This document shows, in pieces, positions 44,677-54,091 of a stretch of 64,000 nucleotides of DNA. Numbering within the stretch: position 1 is the first letter of the stretch; the number at the start of each line of letters is the position of its first letter. The position numbers and the translations under genes were made by a program. The notes beneath the pieces were generated by a model, which saw only the letters and a list, made by a program, of their open reading frames with translations, was not told where the DNA came from and did no database searches. Source of the DNA: Streptomyces sannanensis (GTDB lineage: Bacteria > Actinomycetota > Actinomycetes > Streptomycetales > Streptomycetaceae); the NCBI RefSeq assembly GCF_039536205.1, contig NZ_BAAAYL010000001.1, positions 3,348,001 through 3,412,000 of the forward strand, in the 5' to 3' direction.

Positions 44677-44711
44677 CGACCGCCCCCGCACCCCGTACGA
44701 GGGCGCGCCGC

Positions 44712-45161
44712 TCAGCCCACCCTGAGCAGCGCGTCCTCGCGCCATTTGAGGACCTTGTCGAAACTCACCACCGCGCCCTGCCCCGGGCCGTTCCCGAAAT
44801 GGACATGATCGGCGAGCTCCTCGATCAGTGACAGCCCCCGGCCGTGCTCGGCCAGGGCGGAACCCGTCTCGGCGGGGCAGGCCCGGCGGGACGGAAAACC
44901 GGGCCCCGAATCGGCGACCTCGATCCGGCACTTCTCGCCGTCCAGATACGCCGTCACCCGGTAGGCCTCGCAAGCCCCGCCGGACCCCTCGTCGCCGCCG
45001 TGCTCGACCGCGTTGGCACAGGCCTCGGTGAGCGCGACCGACAGGTCGTAGGAGATGTCCGGATCGACCCCGGCGGTCTCCATGGTGCCGAGCAGCAGGC
45101 GACGGGCGAGCGGAACGCTCGCAGCCTCGCGCCGCAAGTGGAGTGACCACCAGATGCTCAT
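44712..45161 (-). CDS. RsbW-like ATP-binding regulatory protein
   Basis: 149 residues from the ATG at 45161, with AGGAGG 8 bases upstream. HATPase_c motifs: N box ALTEACANAVEHGG, G1 VADSGPGFPS and G2 HGRGLSLIEELADHV. The N-terminus WWSLHLRREAASVPLARRLL is typical of the Streptomyces anti-sigma-like kinase group. Its partner is unknown. It is convergent with aminopeptidase P and divergent from the copper cluster. Confidence 0.88.
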   Translation of the reverse strand: MSIWWSLHLRREAASVPLARRLLLGTMETAGVDPDISYDLSVALTEACANAVEHGGDEGSGGACEAYRVTAYLDGEKCRIEVADSGPGFPSRRACPAETGSALAEHGRGLSLIEELADHVHFGNGPGQGAVVSFDKVLKWREDALLRVG

Positions 45162-45383
45162 GCTCCGGCCTCCTGGCTGCGGCTCGACATACCGATACCT
45201 ATTGCCGCGCCGCGTGGTCCGTAAGCACACCATCGGCGCGAAAGCACCCGATCGGCGGATGCGCGGACCTCGTATGCCGGTGTATATCGGCATCCAGGGC
45301 CGGACGACTACTTTTCGGACCTCCGGCGATTTTCCGGACCTGCCGCACGGCGCGGGGGGCCGCGGTGCGATGATGGCCCGGCC

Positions 45384-46169
45384 ATGTCTCTTCCCGTCGG
45401 GCGCACCGGAGCCGGTCCACGGCTGCTGAGGGCCGCGGTGTTCACCGCGGTCTGCGTCGTGCTGTCCGCGACGGGACACGCCCTGGCCTCCTGCGCGCCC
45501 GTCCCCTGGTGGACGCTGACCCTCGGCTTCCTCGGGACGTTCACGGCCGCGCTGACACTCGCCGGGCGGGAGCGCTCGCTGCCGGCCATCACGGCCGCGC
45601 TGGCCTGCGGACAGTTCGCCCTGCACACCCTGTTCGGCCTCGGCCAGCACCGTGCCGCGTTGGAGGCGTCCGCGAGCAGCGACGCCTCGCTGCTGGCGCT
45701 CGCCACGAAGCTGATCTGCGGGCCCGGGAACGGTCGCATGACCGTGGCCGACGCGCACCGCATAGTCACCGACGCCGGTCTCGACCCCACCGCGCAGCAC
45801 CATCACCCGGCCCCGTTGCCCGCCGAGCCCACGACCGCGCTGCTCACCCTCCCGATGGCGCTCGGGCATCTGCTGGCCGCACTCGCGGCCGGCTGGCTGC
45901 TGCGCCGCGGCGAACTGGCACTCCTCCGGCTGGCCCGGCTGTCGGCGCACGGTGCCGGCGAGCTCGCGGCAGCCGCGCTCGTACGCTCCCTGCGCGCCGC
46001 GCTCGCGCTCGTACGGGCCCTGCGCGCCGGACTCCCCGGCGCGCCCTCGCATGGGCCGCGCGCCCCGCGCACCGCCGGCGCAGCGCTTCTTCCGTGCGCC
46101 GCCGAGCCTCTCCAGCACACGGTGATCAGGCGCGGGCCCCCCGCGGACGAGTACTCCCTCGCAGCCTGA
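45384..46169 (+). CDS. Integral membrane protein at the head of the copper cluster
   Basis: 261 residues with about five membrane helices (VVLSATGHALASCAPVPW, LTLGFLGTFTAALTLAG, LPMALGHLLAALAAGWLL). A loop contains a His cluster (TAQHHHPAPLP). The C-terminus is Arg/Pro-rich. It is 105 bases upstream of the DUF1775 gene on the same strand. The His-rich loop and position suggest a role in copper handling (inference). No family is recognised. Confidence 0.8.
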   Translation: MSLPVGRTGAGPRLLRAAVFTAVCVVLSATGHALASCAPVPWWTLTLGFLGTFTAALTLAGRERSLPAITAALACGQFALHTLFGLGQHRAALEASASSDASLLALATKLICGPGNGRMTVADAHRIVTDAGLDPTAQHHHPAPLPAEPTTALLTLPMALGHLLAALAAGWLLRRGELALLRLARLSAHGAGELAAAALVRSLRAALALVRALRAGLPGAPSHGPRAPRTAGAALLPCAAEPLQHTVIRRGPPADEYSLAA

Positions 46170-46274
46170 CGCGACCCGCTCCGCCGGATCTCTCCACGGA
46201 AGCGGTATCGCGCCGTCCGCGCACACCCGTGCGCCGGACCTCGCTTCCCGTTTCCAGAACCTGGAGATCCCGTG

Positions 46275-47036
46275 ATGAACACCTCTCGCCGTATCGCCGT
46301 CACCGGCTCGATCGCCGCGTCCGCCGTACTGCTGCTCTCCGGCCCCGCGTTCGCGCACGTCAGCGTGCAGCCGCAGGGCGAGGCCGCGAAGGGCGGCTAC
46401 GCGACCGTCAACCTCAAGGTGCCGAACGAGCGGGACAACGCCTCGACCGTGAAGCTGGAAGTCACCCTCCCCGCCGACCACCCGCTGGCGTCCGTGATGC
46501 CGCAGCCCGTGCCCGGCTGGAAGGCCGAGGTCACCAAGAGCAAGCTCGCCAAGCCGCTCGAGGTCCACGGCAAGAAGATCGACGAGGCCGTCACCAAGGT
46601 CACCTGGACCGGCGGAAAGATCGAGCCGGGCCAGTTCCAGCAGTTCCCGCTGTCTCTCGGACAGCTCCCCGAGGACACCGACCAACTGGTCTTCAAGGCC
46701 CTCCAGACGTACTCCGACAACGAGGTCGTCCGCTGGATCGAGGAGCCGAAGGAAGGCCAGGCGGAGCCGGAGAACCCCGCGCCCGTCCTGAAGCTGACCA
46801 CGCCCACCGGCGACGACCACCACCACGGCACCGGCTCCGGCTCCGGCTCCGGCGAGAAGGACGACAAGAGCGGCGGCCACCACGACGAGGCCGCGGGCGA
46901 GCACGAGCAGGAAGCCGCCGCGTCTTCCGCCGACAGCAGCGACACCACCGCCCGGGCGCTCGGCATCGCGGGCATCGTCATCGGCATCGCGGGTGCGGCC
47001 TTCGGCGTGATCGCCGGCCGCCGCCGCTCCGCGTGA
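46275..47036 (+). CDS. YcnI-type DUF1775 copper-binding protein
   Basis: 253 residues from the ATG at 46275; a GTG directly before it is an alternative start. The signal peptide ends AFA, so His is the first mature residue (HVSVQPQGE), the known Cu-binding position of YcnI. Conserved segments are GGYATVNLKVPNE, WKAEVTKSKL and TWTGGKIEPGQF. A His-rich region (GDDHHHGTG...GGHHDEA) and one C-terminal membrane helix follow. It would chaperone copper outside the membrane. First recognised member of the copper cluster. Confidence 0.9.
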   Translation: MNTSRRIAVTGSIAASAVLLLSGPAFAHVSVQPQGEAAKGGYATVNLKVPNERDNASTVKLEVTLPADHPLASVMPQPVPGWKAEVTKSKLAKPLEVHGKKIDEAVTKVTWTGGKIEPGQFQQFPLSLGQLPEDTDQLVFKALQTYSDNEVVRWIEEPKEGQAEPENPAPVLKLTTPTGDDHHHGTGSGSGSGEKDDKSGGHHDEAAGEHEQEAAASSADSSDTTARALGIAGIVIGIAGAAFGVIAGRRRSA

Positions 47037-47080
47037 CCCCGCCCCCTCGCACACCGACCCCACAACTGGAACACATCTCC

Positions 47081-47737
47081 ATGCGCAAGAAGAACGTGCT
47101 GGCCGCCGCGCTCGCCGCGGTGGCAGCACTCACCCTGTCCGCGTGCGGCGCCGGCGACACCAAGGCCGCCGACAGCCCCGTCGCCGAGGTCCCCGCCGCG
47201 CCGACCAAGGCCGCGACCGTACTCGACCAGCCCTTCGAGAAGCCGAACCTGGTGCTCACCGACACCAAGGGCAAGCCCTACGACCTGCGCGAGCAGACCA
47301 AGGGCAAGCCCACACTGATCTTCTTCGGCTACACCCACTGCCCCGACGTCTGCCCGCTGACGATGAGCAACATCGCCCTGGCCAAGAAGCGCCTCCCCAA
47401 GGCCGACCAGGACAAGCTCCAGGTCGTCTTCGTCACCACCGACCCCGAACGCGACACCCCCGCCGAACTCGCCAAGTGGCTCCCCAGCGCCGGCGACGCG
47501 TCCTTCACCGGACTCACCGGCGACTTCCCGACCATCCAGGCCGGGGCCCGTCAGATCGGCATCGGCATCGACCCGCCGCACAAGGAGAAGGACGGCAGTG
47601 TCACCTCCATGCACGGCGCTCAGGTGATCGCGTTCTCCCCCAAGACCGACAAGGGCTACGTCGTGTACGGCGACGACACCACCGCCGACGACTACGCCAA
47701 GGACCTCCCCAAGATCATCAAGGGGGAGAACCCGTGA
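47081..47737 (+). CDS. sco: Sco/SenC copper chaperone lipoprotein
   Basis: 218 residues. The lipobox is LTLSAC. The thioredoxin fold carries the Cu-binding pair and His: THCPDVCPLT (CxxxC) and SMHGAQVIAF. Sco loads copper into the CuA site of cytochrome c oxidase. In S. lividans it is important for development under low copper. Its TGA overlaps the GTG of the PCuAC gene, so translation is coupled. Confidence 0.93.
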   Translation: MRKKNVLAAALAAVAALTLSACGAGDTKAADSPVAEVPAAPTKAATVLDQPFEKPNLVLTDTKGKPYDLREQTKGKPTLIFFGYTHCPDVCPLTMSNIALAKKRLPKADQDKLQVVFVTTDPERDTPAELAKWLPSAGDASFTGLTGDFPTIQAGARQIGIGIDPPHKEKDGSVTSMHGAQVIAFSPKTDKGYVVYGDDTTADDYAKDLPKIIKGENP

Positions 47738-48195
47738 GCCGCCGCACCGTCCTCGCGGCCTGCGCGGCGATGACCGCGAGCCTTGCGCTCGCGGGCTGCC
47801 TCGGCTCCGGAAGCTCCGACGGCAAGCCGGAACTGAAGGTCAGCGGCGCCTACATGCCGGAGCCCGTCGACGCCGAGATGGCAGGCGGCTTCCTCACCGT
47901 CAGCAACAGCGGCCCGGCCGCCGACAAGCTCACCTCGGTCACCAGCAGCCTCTCCAGTGACATCACCATCCACGAGACCAAGAACCAGAAGATGCAGCGG
48001 GCGACGTCCTTCGACGTCCCCGCCAACGGCACCCTCGACCTCGAACGCGGGGGCAGCCACATCATGTTCATGGGACTCAAGGAGAAGCCGAAGCCGGGCC
48101 AGAAGGTCCCCGTCGAGCTGCACTTCGAGAAGACCGGCACCGTCAAGGTCGAGCTTCCGGTGAAGGAACGCACCTACAACCCGAAGCACCACTGA
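47734..48195 (+). CDS. PCuAC-type copper chaperone lipoprotein
   Basis: 153 residues from the GTG at 47734, with AAGGGGGAG upstream. The lipobox is LALAGC. PCuAC domain: YMPEPVDAEMAGGFLTVSN, then ITIHETKNQKMQ and GGSHIMFMGLK, giving the His/Met copper ligands. It hands copper to Sco or to oxidase. The protein is called ECuC in S. lividans work. It overlaps the sco gene by four bases. Confidence 0.9.
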   Translation: MSRRTVLAACAAMTASLALAGCLGSGSSDGKPELKVSGAYMPEPVDAEMAGGFLTVSNSGPAADKLTSVTSSLSSDITIHETKNQKMQRATSFDVPANGTLDLERGGSHIMFMGLKEKPKPGQKVPVELHFEKTGTVKVELPVKERTYNPKHH

Positions 48196-48218
48196 GCGAG
48201 CGAGGGACTGACACACCC

Positions 48219-50111
48219 ATGACGGCCACCGCCCCACGCTCCTTCAGTACCGTCACCGTCCTGGCGCGCCTGCTGACCGTCGTCGCGGCGCTCCTCGGCA
48301 CGCTGCTCACCGGCGCGGCGCCCGCCTCCGCGCACGCCGCGCTGACCAGCAGCGACCCGAAGGACGGGGCGGTGGTCGCCACCGCTCCCCGGTCCGTCAG
48401 CCTCACCTTCTCCGAGCAGGTCGCGATGGACGACGACTCCATCCGCGTCCTCGACCCCGCCGGCAAGCGCGCCGACACCGGAGAACCGACCAACCTCTCC
48501 AGCGGAAACATCGTCAAATACGGCACCGGCCTCCGCGCCGGCCTGCCCGACGGCACCTACACCGTCGCCTGGCAGGCCGTCTCCGCCGACAGCCACCCCG
48601 TCTCCGGCGCCTTCACCTTCTCCATCGGCGCCCCCTCCACGACCACCGTCGCCCTGCCCGACCAGCAGGTCGGCGGCGGGCTCGTCGGCGCCCTCTACGG
48701 CGCCGCGCGCTACGCCGCGTACGCCGGATTCATCCTGCTCGTCGGCGGCGCCGCATTCGTCCTCGCCTGCTGGCCACGCGGGGCGGGCGTACGCCCCGTG
48801 CAGCGCCTCGTCGTCCACGGCTGGGTGACCCTCACCGCGGCCACCCTCGCCCAGCTGCTGCTGCGCAATCCGTACACCGGCTCCGGTGAGCTCGGCGACG
48901 CCTTCGACCTGGCGGGACTCAAAGCCGTACTGGAGAGCAAGGCCGGAGCCGCCCTGGTCTCCCGGCTGCTGCTGCTCGGCGCCGCGGCGCTCTTCGTCGC
49001 CGTGCTCTTCGGGGCGTATGCGAGAAGGGAGAACGACGGGGACGCCGCGGAGAAGAAGGACCTCGCCTTCGGGCTGTCCATCGGCGGCACCGTCGTCGCC
49101 GCCGGAATCGCCGCCACCTGGGCACTCTCCGAGCACGCCTCGACCGGTATCCAGCCGCTCGTCGCGATGCCGGCCGATGTACTGCACCTGCTGGCCGTGG
49201 CCTGCTGGCTCGGCGGGCTCACGACACTGCTCGTCGCCCTCCACCGGGCTCCTGACATCGAACGCACCGCCGTACAGCGCTTCTCGCGGCTCGCCTTCGG
49301 CAGCGTCCTCGTCCTGGCCGTCACCGGGATCTACCAGTCCTGGCGTCAGGTCGGCTCCTGGTCGGCGCTCACCGACACGTCGTACGGGCAACTGCTGCTC
49401 GTCAAGATCGGCCTGGTCGCCGTCCTCATCGGCGTGGCCTCGATCTCGCGGCGCTGGACCGGACGGCTCGCCGAGACGTACGAGCCGGAGGAGCCGGAAG
49501 CCGAGGAACGCGTTACCGTTCCCGCGGAACCGGCACCCGCCGACCCCGCACGCGCCGCACAACTCGCCCGGCAGCAGGCCGCGATCGCCACCACCGCCCG
49601 CAAGCGGCAGCGGGACGCCGACCCCGAACGGTCCGGGCTGCGGCGGTCCGTGATGGCCGAGGCCCTGATCGCGGTGGTGCTGCTGGCCGTGACGACCGTA
49701 CTGACCTCCACCGAACCCGGCCGCACGGAAGAAGCTGCCAGAGCGGCGGGTGGCGCCGCCGCGGCGGACCGCCCCGTCAGCATCAGCATCCCCTTCGACA
49801 CCGGCGGCCAGGACGGCCGGGGCACCGTCCGGATCGGCCTCGATCCGGGACGTACCGGCTCCAACAAGCTGGACATCCGGCTCGACCGCCCCGATGGGCG
49901 CCCGCTGGACGCCCCCGAGGTGAAGGCCGCCTTCACCCTGAAGGCCAAGGACATCGGGCCCCTGCCGGTCGTGCCCGACCGCATCGCCACCGGGCACTGG
50001 AGCGCTGCCGGGGTGCAGATCCCGATGCCGGGCGAGTGGGAGATCGCCGTGACCGTACGCACCTCCGACATCGACCAGGCAACCGTCAAGAAGAACGTGA
50101 AGATCGGCTGA
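48219..50111 (+). CDS. CopC-CopD fusion copper protein
   Basis: 630 residues. The signal peptide ends ASA, followed by HAALTSSDPKDGAVV (CopC, N-terminal His). CopC covers about 38-137, with DSHPVSG as the second site. The CopD membrane part has about eight helices (about 150-430). A C-terminal extracytoplasmic domain (about 520-630; PFDTGGQDGRGTVRIGLDPG) resembles YtkA-like modules. It probably imports or exchanges copper across the membrane. Part of the directional cluster from 46275 to 51370. Confidence 0.92.
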   Translation: MTATAPRSFSTVTVLARLLTVVAALLGTLLTGAAPASAHAALTSSDPKDGAVVATAPRSVSLTFSEQVAMDDDSIRVLDPAGKRADTGEPTNLSSGNIVKYGTGLRAGLPDGTYTVAWQAVSADSHPVSGAFTFSIGAPSTTTVALPDQQVGGGLVGALYGAARYAAYAGFILLVGGAAFVLACWPRGAGVRPVQRLVVHGWVTLTAATLAQLLLRNPYTGSGELGDAFDLAGLKAVLESKAGAALVSRLLLLGAAALFVAVLFGAYARRENDGDAAEKKDLAFGLSIGGTVVAAGIAATWALSEHASTGIQPLVAMPADVLHLLAVACWLGGLTTLLVALHRAPDIERTAVQRFSRLAFGSVLVLAVTGIYQSWRQVGSWSALTDTSYGQLLLVKIGLVAVLIGVASISRRWTGRLAETYEPEEPEAEERVTVPAEPAPADPARAAQLARQQAAIATTARKRQRDADPERSGLRRSVMAEALIAVVLLAVTTVLTSTEPGRTEEAARAAGGAAAADRPVSISIPFDTGGQDGRGTVRIGLDPGRTGSNKLDIRLDRPDGRPLDAPEVKAAFTLKAKDIGPLPVVPDRIATGHWSAAGVQIPMPGEWEIAVTVRTSDIDQATVKKNVKIG

Positions 50112-50116
50112 CCAGC

Positions 50117-51370
50117 GTGAGCGACACCGTGAGCAACATCGAGATGTCCAGGCGACGGCTGCTCGGCACCGTCGGCGCGGCGGGCGCGGCCGGACTCGCG
50201 CTGGGCGCCGTGGGCGGCGCGGCCGGTTACGCCGCCGCAGAGGAATCCGACAGCGGGGCCGCACTGACCGACGTCGGTGCGACGGAGGTGATGTTTCACG
50301 GGAAACATCAGCCCGGCATCACCACCTCCATGCAGTCCCGCGGCCATCTGGTCGCCTTCGACCTCGCCCCGGGCGCGGGGCGCAAGGAGGCAGCCTCGCT
50401 GATGCGTCGCTGGTCGGCCGCCGCGCAGAAGCTGATGGCGGGCGAACCGGTCGCCTCCGGCGGGCAGGACACGGGCATCGCCCTCGACGCCGGGCCCTCC
50501 TCGCTGACCGTGACCTTCGGCTTCGGCCGCGGCTTCTTCGACCGTACGGGCCTGGTGGCGCAGCGACCGGCGCAACTGGACCCCCTTCCGGCCTTCTCCG
50601 CCGACCGGTTGGACGCGGCGCGGAGCAACGGTGATCTGTGGGTGCAGATCGGGGCGAACGACGGTCTGGTCGCCTTCCACGCCCTGCGCGCCCTGCAGAA
50701 GGAGGCGGGCGCGGCGGCCAGGGTCCGCTGGCAGATGAACGGTTTCAACCGCTCGCCCGGGGCGACGGCCAAGCCGATGACCACCCGCAATCTGATGGGC
50801 CAGATCGACGGCACAGACAACCCGAAGCCGTCCGACCCCGATTTCGACCGGCGGATCTTCGTCCCGGAGAGCGGGAAGCCGGAGTGGATGGCCGGCGGGT
50901 CGTACGCCGTCGTGCGCAGAATCCGGATGCTGCTCGACGACTGGGAGCGTCTCCCGCTCGACAAGCAGGAGAAGGTCATCGGTCGGAAGAAGTCCGACGG
51001 TGCCCCTCTTTCGGGTGGAACCGAGACCACCAAGATGGACCTCGACAAGACCGGTCCCGACGGCGGACTCGTCATACCTCTCAACGCCCATGCGCGGATC
51101 TCCGCACCCGAGGCGAACGGCGGAGCGGCGATGCTGCGGCGCCCGTTCTCGTACCACGACGGGATCGGCAGCGACGGTGTGCCGGACGCCGGCCTGCTGT
51201 TCATCTGCTGGCAGGCGGATCCGCTGAGGGGATTCGTACCGGTGCAGCGCAAGCTCGACCGGGGCGATGCACTGTCGGCGTTCATCCGGCACGAGGCGAG
51301 CGGGCTGTTCGCCGTTCCCGGCGCGCCACGGTCAGGGGAGTACGTCGGTCAGCGGCTGCTGGAGTCCTGA
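50117..51370 (+). CDS. dtpA: Tat-exported Dyp-type haem peroxidase
   Basis: 417 residues from the GTG at 50117, five bases after the copCD stop. The twin-arginine signal is SRRRLLGTVGAAG. Dyp motifs: distal GQIDGTDNP (GxxDG with the catalytic Asp) and proximal haem His in RRPFSYHDG. In S. lividans the equivalent DtpA is genetically linked to copper trafficking and to maturation of the radical copper oxidase GlxA. The segment FHGKHQPG is encoded by a parS-like sequence with rare codons. Confidence 0.92.
   Translation: MSDTVSNIEMSRRRLLGTVGAAGAAGLALGAVGGAAGYAAAEESDSGAALTDVGATEVMFHGKHQPGITTSMQSRGHLVAFDLAPGAGRKEAASLMRRWSAAAQKLMAGEPVASGGQDTGIALDAGPSSLTVTFGFGRGFFDRTGLVAQRPAQLDPLPAFSADRLDAARSNGDLWVQIGANDGLVAFHALRALQKEAGAAARVRWQMNGFNRSPGATAKPMTTRNLMGQIDGTDNPKPSDPDFDRRIFVPESGKPEWMAGGSYAVVRRIRMLLDDWERLPLDKQEKVIGRKKSDGAPLSGGTETTKMDLDKTGPDGGLVIPLNAHARISAPEANGGAAMLRRPFSYHDGIGSDGVPDAGLLFICWQADPLRGFVPVQRKLDRGDALSAFIRHEASGLFAVPGAPRSGEYVGQRLLES
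50293..50306. other. parS-like site inside dtpA
   Basis: GTTTCACGGGAAAC, one mismatch at the centre of the parS consensus GTTTCACGTGAAAC. With flanking bases it reads TGTTTCACGGGAAACA, palindromic apart from the centre. Within the gene it uses TTT and AAA codons, which are rare at this GC content. Confidence 0.65.
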
Positions 51371-51397
51371 GTGCCGCCAGGCCATTAGGGTGAATTC

Positions 51398-52333
51398 ATG
51401 TCCGCCACACGCTTCACCTACCTGGGTCCCGAGGGCACCTTCACCGAGGCCGCCCTGCGTACGCTCCCGGAGGCCGCCACCCGGGAGCTCGTCCCGTCGG
51501 TGTCCGTGCAGGCCGCCCTGGACGCGGTACGCAACGGGGAAGCCGCGGCCGCCCTCGTACCGATCGAGAACTCGGTGGAGGGCGGAATCACCAGCACCCT
51601 GGACGAGCTGGTCGCCGGCGAACCGCTGATGATCTATCGCGAGGTATTGCTCTCCATCGCCTTCGCCCTGCTGGTGCGCCCGGGCACGAAGCTTTCCGAC
51701 ATCAAGACGGTGACCGCCCACCCCGCCGCCCAGACCCAGGTGCGGAACTGGCTGAAGGCGAATCTGCCGGACGCGGTGTGGGAGTCGGCCGCGTCCAACG
51801 CGGACGGCGCACGGCTGGTGCAGGAGGGGCGGTACGACGCCGCCTTCGCCGGGGAGTTCGCGGCGGCGACGTACGGACTGGAGCCGCTGGTCAGCGAGAT
51901 CCATGACATGGAGAACGCACAGACCCGCTTCGTCCTGGTGGGACGGCCGGCCCGGCCCTCGGCACCGACGGGCGCGGACAAGACCTCGGTGGTCATCTGG
52001 CTGGGTGACGACCACCCTGGTGCACTGCTGGAGCTGCTCCAGGAATTCGCGGTGCGCGGGGTCAACCTGATGCTCATCCACTCGCGGCCGACGGGGGCGG
52101 GTCTGGGGAACTATTGCTTCGCCGTCGACGCCGAGGGGCATATCGCGGACCGCCGGGTGGGTGAGGCGCTCATGGGACTGAAGCGGATCTGCCCGAACGT
52201 GAGGTTCCTGGGGTCGTATCCGCGGGCAGGAGTCGAGGCGGCGGAGGTCCTTCCGCTCCGGGCCGGAACCTCCGACCAGGACTTCGTGGCCGCGTTCGAC
52301 TGGCTGGCGCGCTGCCAGGACGGCCGGGCCTGA
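51398..52333 (+). CDS. pheA: Prephenate dehydratase
   Basis: 311 residues. It converts prephenate to phenylpyruvate in phenylalanine synthesis. The catalytic domain begins YLGPEGTFTEAAL, has PIENSVEGGITSTLD and ends with the catalytic motif NAQTRFVLVG. The C-terminal ACT domain (about 190-270; VVIWLGDDHPGALLELLQEF, LIHSRPTG) gives feedback control by phenylalanine. No chorismate mutase domain is fused. Follows dtpA on the same strand after 27 bases. Confidence 0.95.
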   Translation: MSATRFTYLGPEGTFTEAALRTLPEAATRELVPSVSVQAALDAVRNGEAAAALVPIENSVEGGITSTLDELVAGEPLMIYREVLLSIAFALLVRPGTKLSDIKTVTAHPAAQTQVRNWLKANLPDAVWESAASNADGARLVQEGRYDAAFAGEFAAATYGLEPLVSEIHDMENAQTRFVLVGRPARPSAPTGADKTSVVIWLGDDHPGALLELLQEFAVRGVNLMLIHSRPTGAGLGNYCFAVDAEGHIADRRVGEALMGLKRICPNVRFLGSYPRAGVEAAEVLPLRAGTSDQDFVAAFDWLARCQDGRA

Positions 52334-52357
52334 CCCGCGCGGTGCGGCCGGGGCAAG

Positions 52358-52676
52358 TTATCCACAGGCACGCTTCTTGGCCTGGGGACAAGTCGACTTG
52401 GCGAACACGGCATGGTCGACAAATCGCCCAGGCGTGACAGAGGAGCCCATGAGCGGCAAGTCATTTGCGATCATGCTGTGTCGGCTCAATTCCATCGTTC
52501 GGCCCTTTGGGGCGAGAAATTCCCACCCAAATGAGCGTGTGAGACAGGTTTGGGCTGGGAAACGTTCGCCCCGCATGCGGCTTTTGGAGCAATCCCTTCC
52601 GAAGTCCACAGCATTCCACACAGGCTGTGGATAACTCGACCGATCCACCGAGGACCCCACATATAGCTGTGGACAA
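52358..52676. promoter_or_regulatory. Cluster of DnaA-box-like sequences
   Basis: Three perfect 9-mers: TTATCCACA (52358-52366, plus), TTATCCACA (52626-52634, minus) and TTGTCCACA (52668-52676, minus), plus a one-mismatch TTGTCCCCA (52384-52392, minus). They lie in the 480-base pheA-serS gap, which is unusually AT-rich and has no supported gene. The last two flank the region just upstream of the serS promoter. Confidence 0.65.
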
Positions 52677-52813
52677 GATTCCCGGTATTTATGACTCGAC
52701 CGCCGTCCGGGCAATTCCCCTTCACGATCTTGAATTCCGGCAATCGGGGCGAACTGACCACCCGCCCCCGTAATCGTCTGGGAGACGTCAGCGGGCACCG
52801 GTAGCCTGGTGGG

Positions 52814-54091
52814 GTGATTGACCTTCGCCTGCTCCGTGAGGACCCCGACCGTGTTCGCGCCTCCCAGCGCGCCCGTGGAGAGGACGTCGAGATCGTCGAC
52901 GCCCTGCTCTCCGCCGATGAGCGGCGCAGGTCGTCCGGCGTCCGCTTCGACGAGCTCCGTTCCGAACAGAAGTCGCTGGGCAAGCTCATCCCCAAGGCCG
53001 GCGCCGAAGAGAAGGCCGAACTGCTGAGGAAGGCAGAGCAGCTCAAGGCCGACGTCAAGGCCGCCGAGGCCGAGCAGAACGAGGCCGACGAGGAGACCAG
53101 GCGTCTGCTGCTCCAGCTCGGCAACCTCGTCCACACCGACATCCCGGTCGGTGGCGAGGACGACTTCACCGTCCTGGAGACCGTCGGCACGATCCGCGAC
53201 TTCACCGCCGAGGGCTTCGAGCCCAAGGACCACCTGGAGCTCGGCGAGGCGCTGGGCGCCATCGACGTCGAGCGTGGCGCCAAGGTCTCCGGCTCCCGCT
53301 TCTACTACCTGACCGGCATCGGTGCCCTGCTGGAACTCGCGCTCGTCAACGCCGCGATCGCCCAGGCCACCGAAGCCGGCTTCATCCCGATGCTGACCCC
53401 GGCGCTGGTCCGCCCGCGCGCCATGGAGGGCACCGGCTTCCTCGGCCAGGCCGCCGAGAACGTGTACCACCTGGAGAAGGACGACTTCTACCTGGTCGGC
53501 ACCTCCGAGGTCCCGCTCGCCGCGTACCACATGGACGAGATCCTGGACGCCTCGCAGCTGCCGCTGCGATACGCCGGCTTCTCCCCGTGCTTCCGCCGCG
53601 AGGCCGGTACGTACGGCAAGGACACCCGGGGCATCTTCCGTGTCCACCAGTTCGACAAGGTCGAGATGTTCTCGTACGTCGACCCGGCGGACTCGGAGGC
53701 GGAGCACGCGCGGCTGCTGGAGTGGGAGAAGCAGTGGCTGACCTCGCTCGAGCTGCCGTTCCGGGTGATCGATGTGGCGAGCGGTGACCTCGGCGCCTCG
53801 GCCTCGCGGAAGTTCGACTGCGAGGCCTGGATCCCGACCCAGGGCAAGTACCGCGAGCTGACCTCCGCCTCGAACTGCAACGAGTTCCAGGCCCGCCGAC
53901 TGTCGGTGCGCGTGCGCGACGGCAAGCAGATCAAGCCGCTGGCGACGCTCAACGGCACGCTCTGCGCCGTACCGCGCACGATCGTGGCCATCCTGGAGAA
54001 CCACCAGCAGGCCGACGGCTCGGTGCGGGTGCCGGCCGTGCTGCGTCCGTACCTCGGCGGCCGTGAGGTTCTGGAGCCCACCGCCAAGTGA
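52814..54091 (+). CDS. serS: Seryl-tRNA synthetase
   Basis: 425 residues from the GTG at 52814. The N-terminal coiled-coil arm (about 28-110) grips the long variable arm of tRNA-Ser. Class II motifs: motif 2 [21 protein letters not shown] and motif 3 [19 protein letters not shown]. The conserved [10 protein letters not shown] is present. It charges the four serine tRNAs in this window and possibly the tRNA-like RNA at 54903. The stop codon overlaps the start of the HAD gene. Confidence 0.97.
   Translation: MIDLRLLREDPDRVRASQRARGEDVEIVDALLSADERRRSSGVRFDELRSEQKSLGKLIPKAGAEEKAELLRKAEQLKADVKAAEAEQNEADEETRRLLLQLGNLVHTDIPVGGEDDFTVLETVGTIRDFTAEGFEPKDHLELGEALGAIDVERGAKVSGSRFYYLTGIGALLELALVNAAIAQATEAGFIPMLTPALVRPRAMEGTGFLGQAAENVYHLEKDDFYLVGTSEVPLAAYHMDEILDASQLPLRYAGFSPCFRREAGTYGKDTRGIFRVHQFDKVEMFSYVDPADSEAEHARLLEWEKQWLTSLELPFRVIDVASGDLGASASRKFDCEAWIPTQGKYRELTSASNCNEFQARRLSVRVRDGKQIKPLATLNGTLCAVPRTIVAILENHQQADGSVRVPAVLRPYLGGREVLEPTAK

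Noticed and set aside
44712..47129. 805-codon minus-strand frame containing the RsbW-like protein
   Set aside because: Only the last 149 codons match a domain; the rest is the complement of the membrane protein and copper genes.
52449..52634. Small open frame in the pheA-serS gap
   Set aside because: Codon usage is AT-rich and unlike Streptomyces genes, no domain is seen, and it overlaps DnaA boxes.
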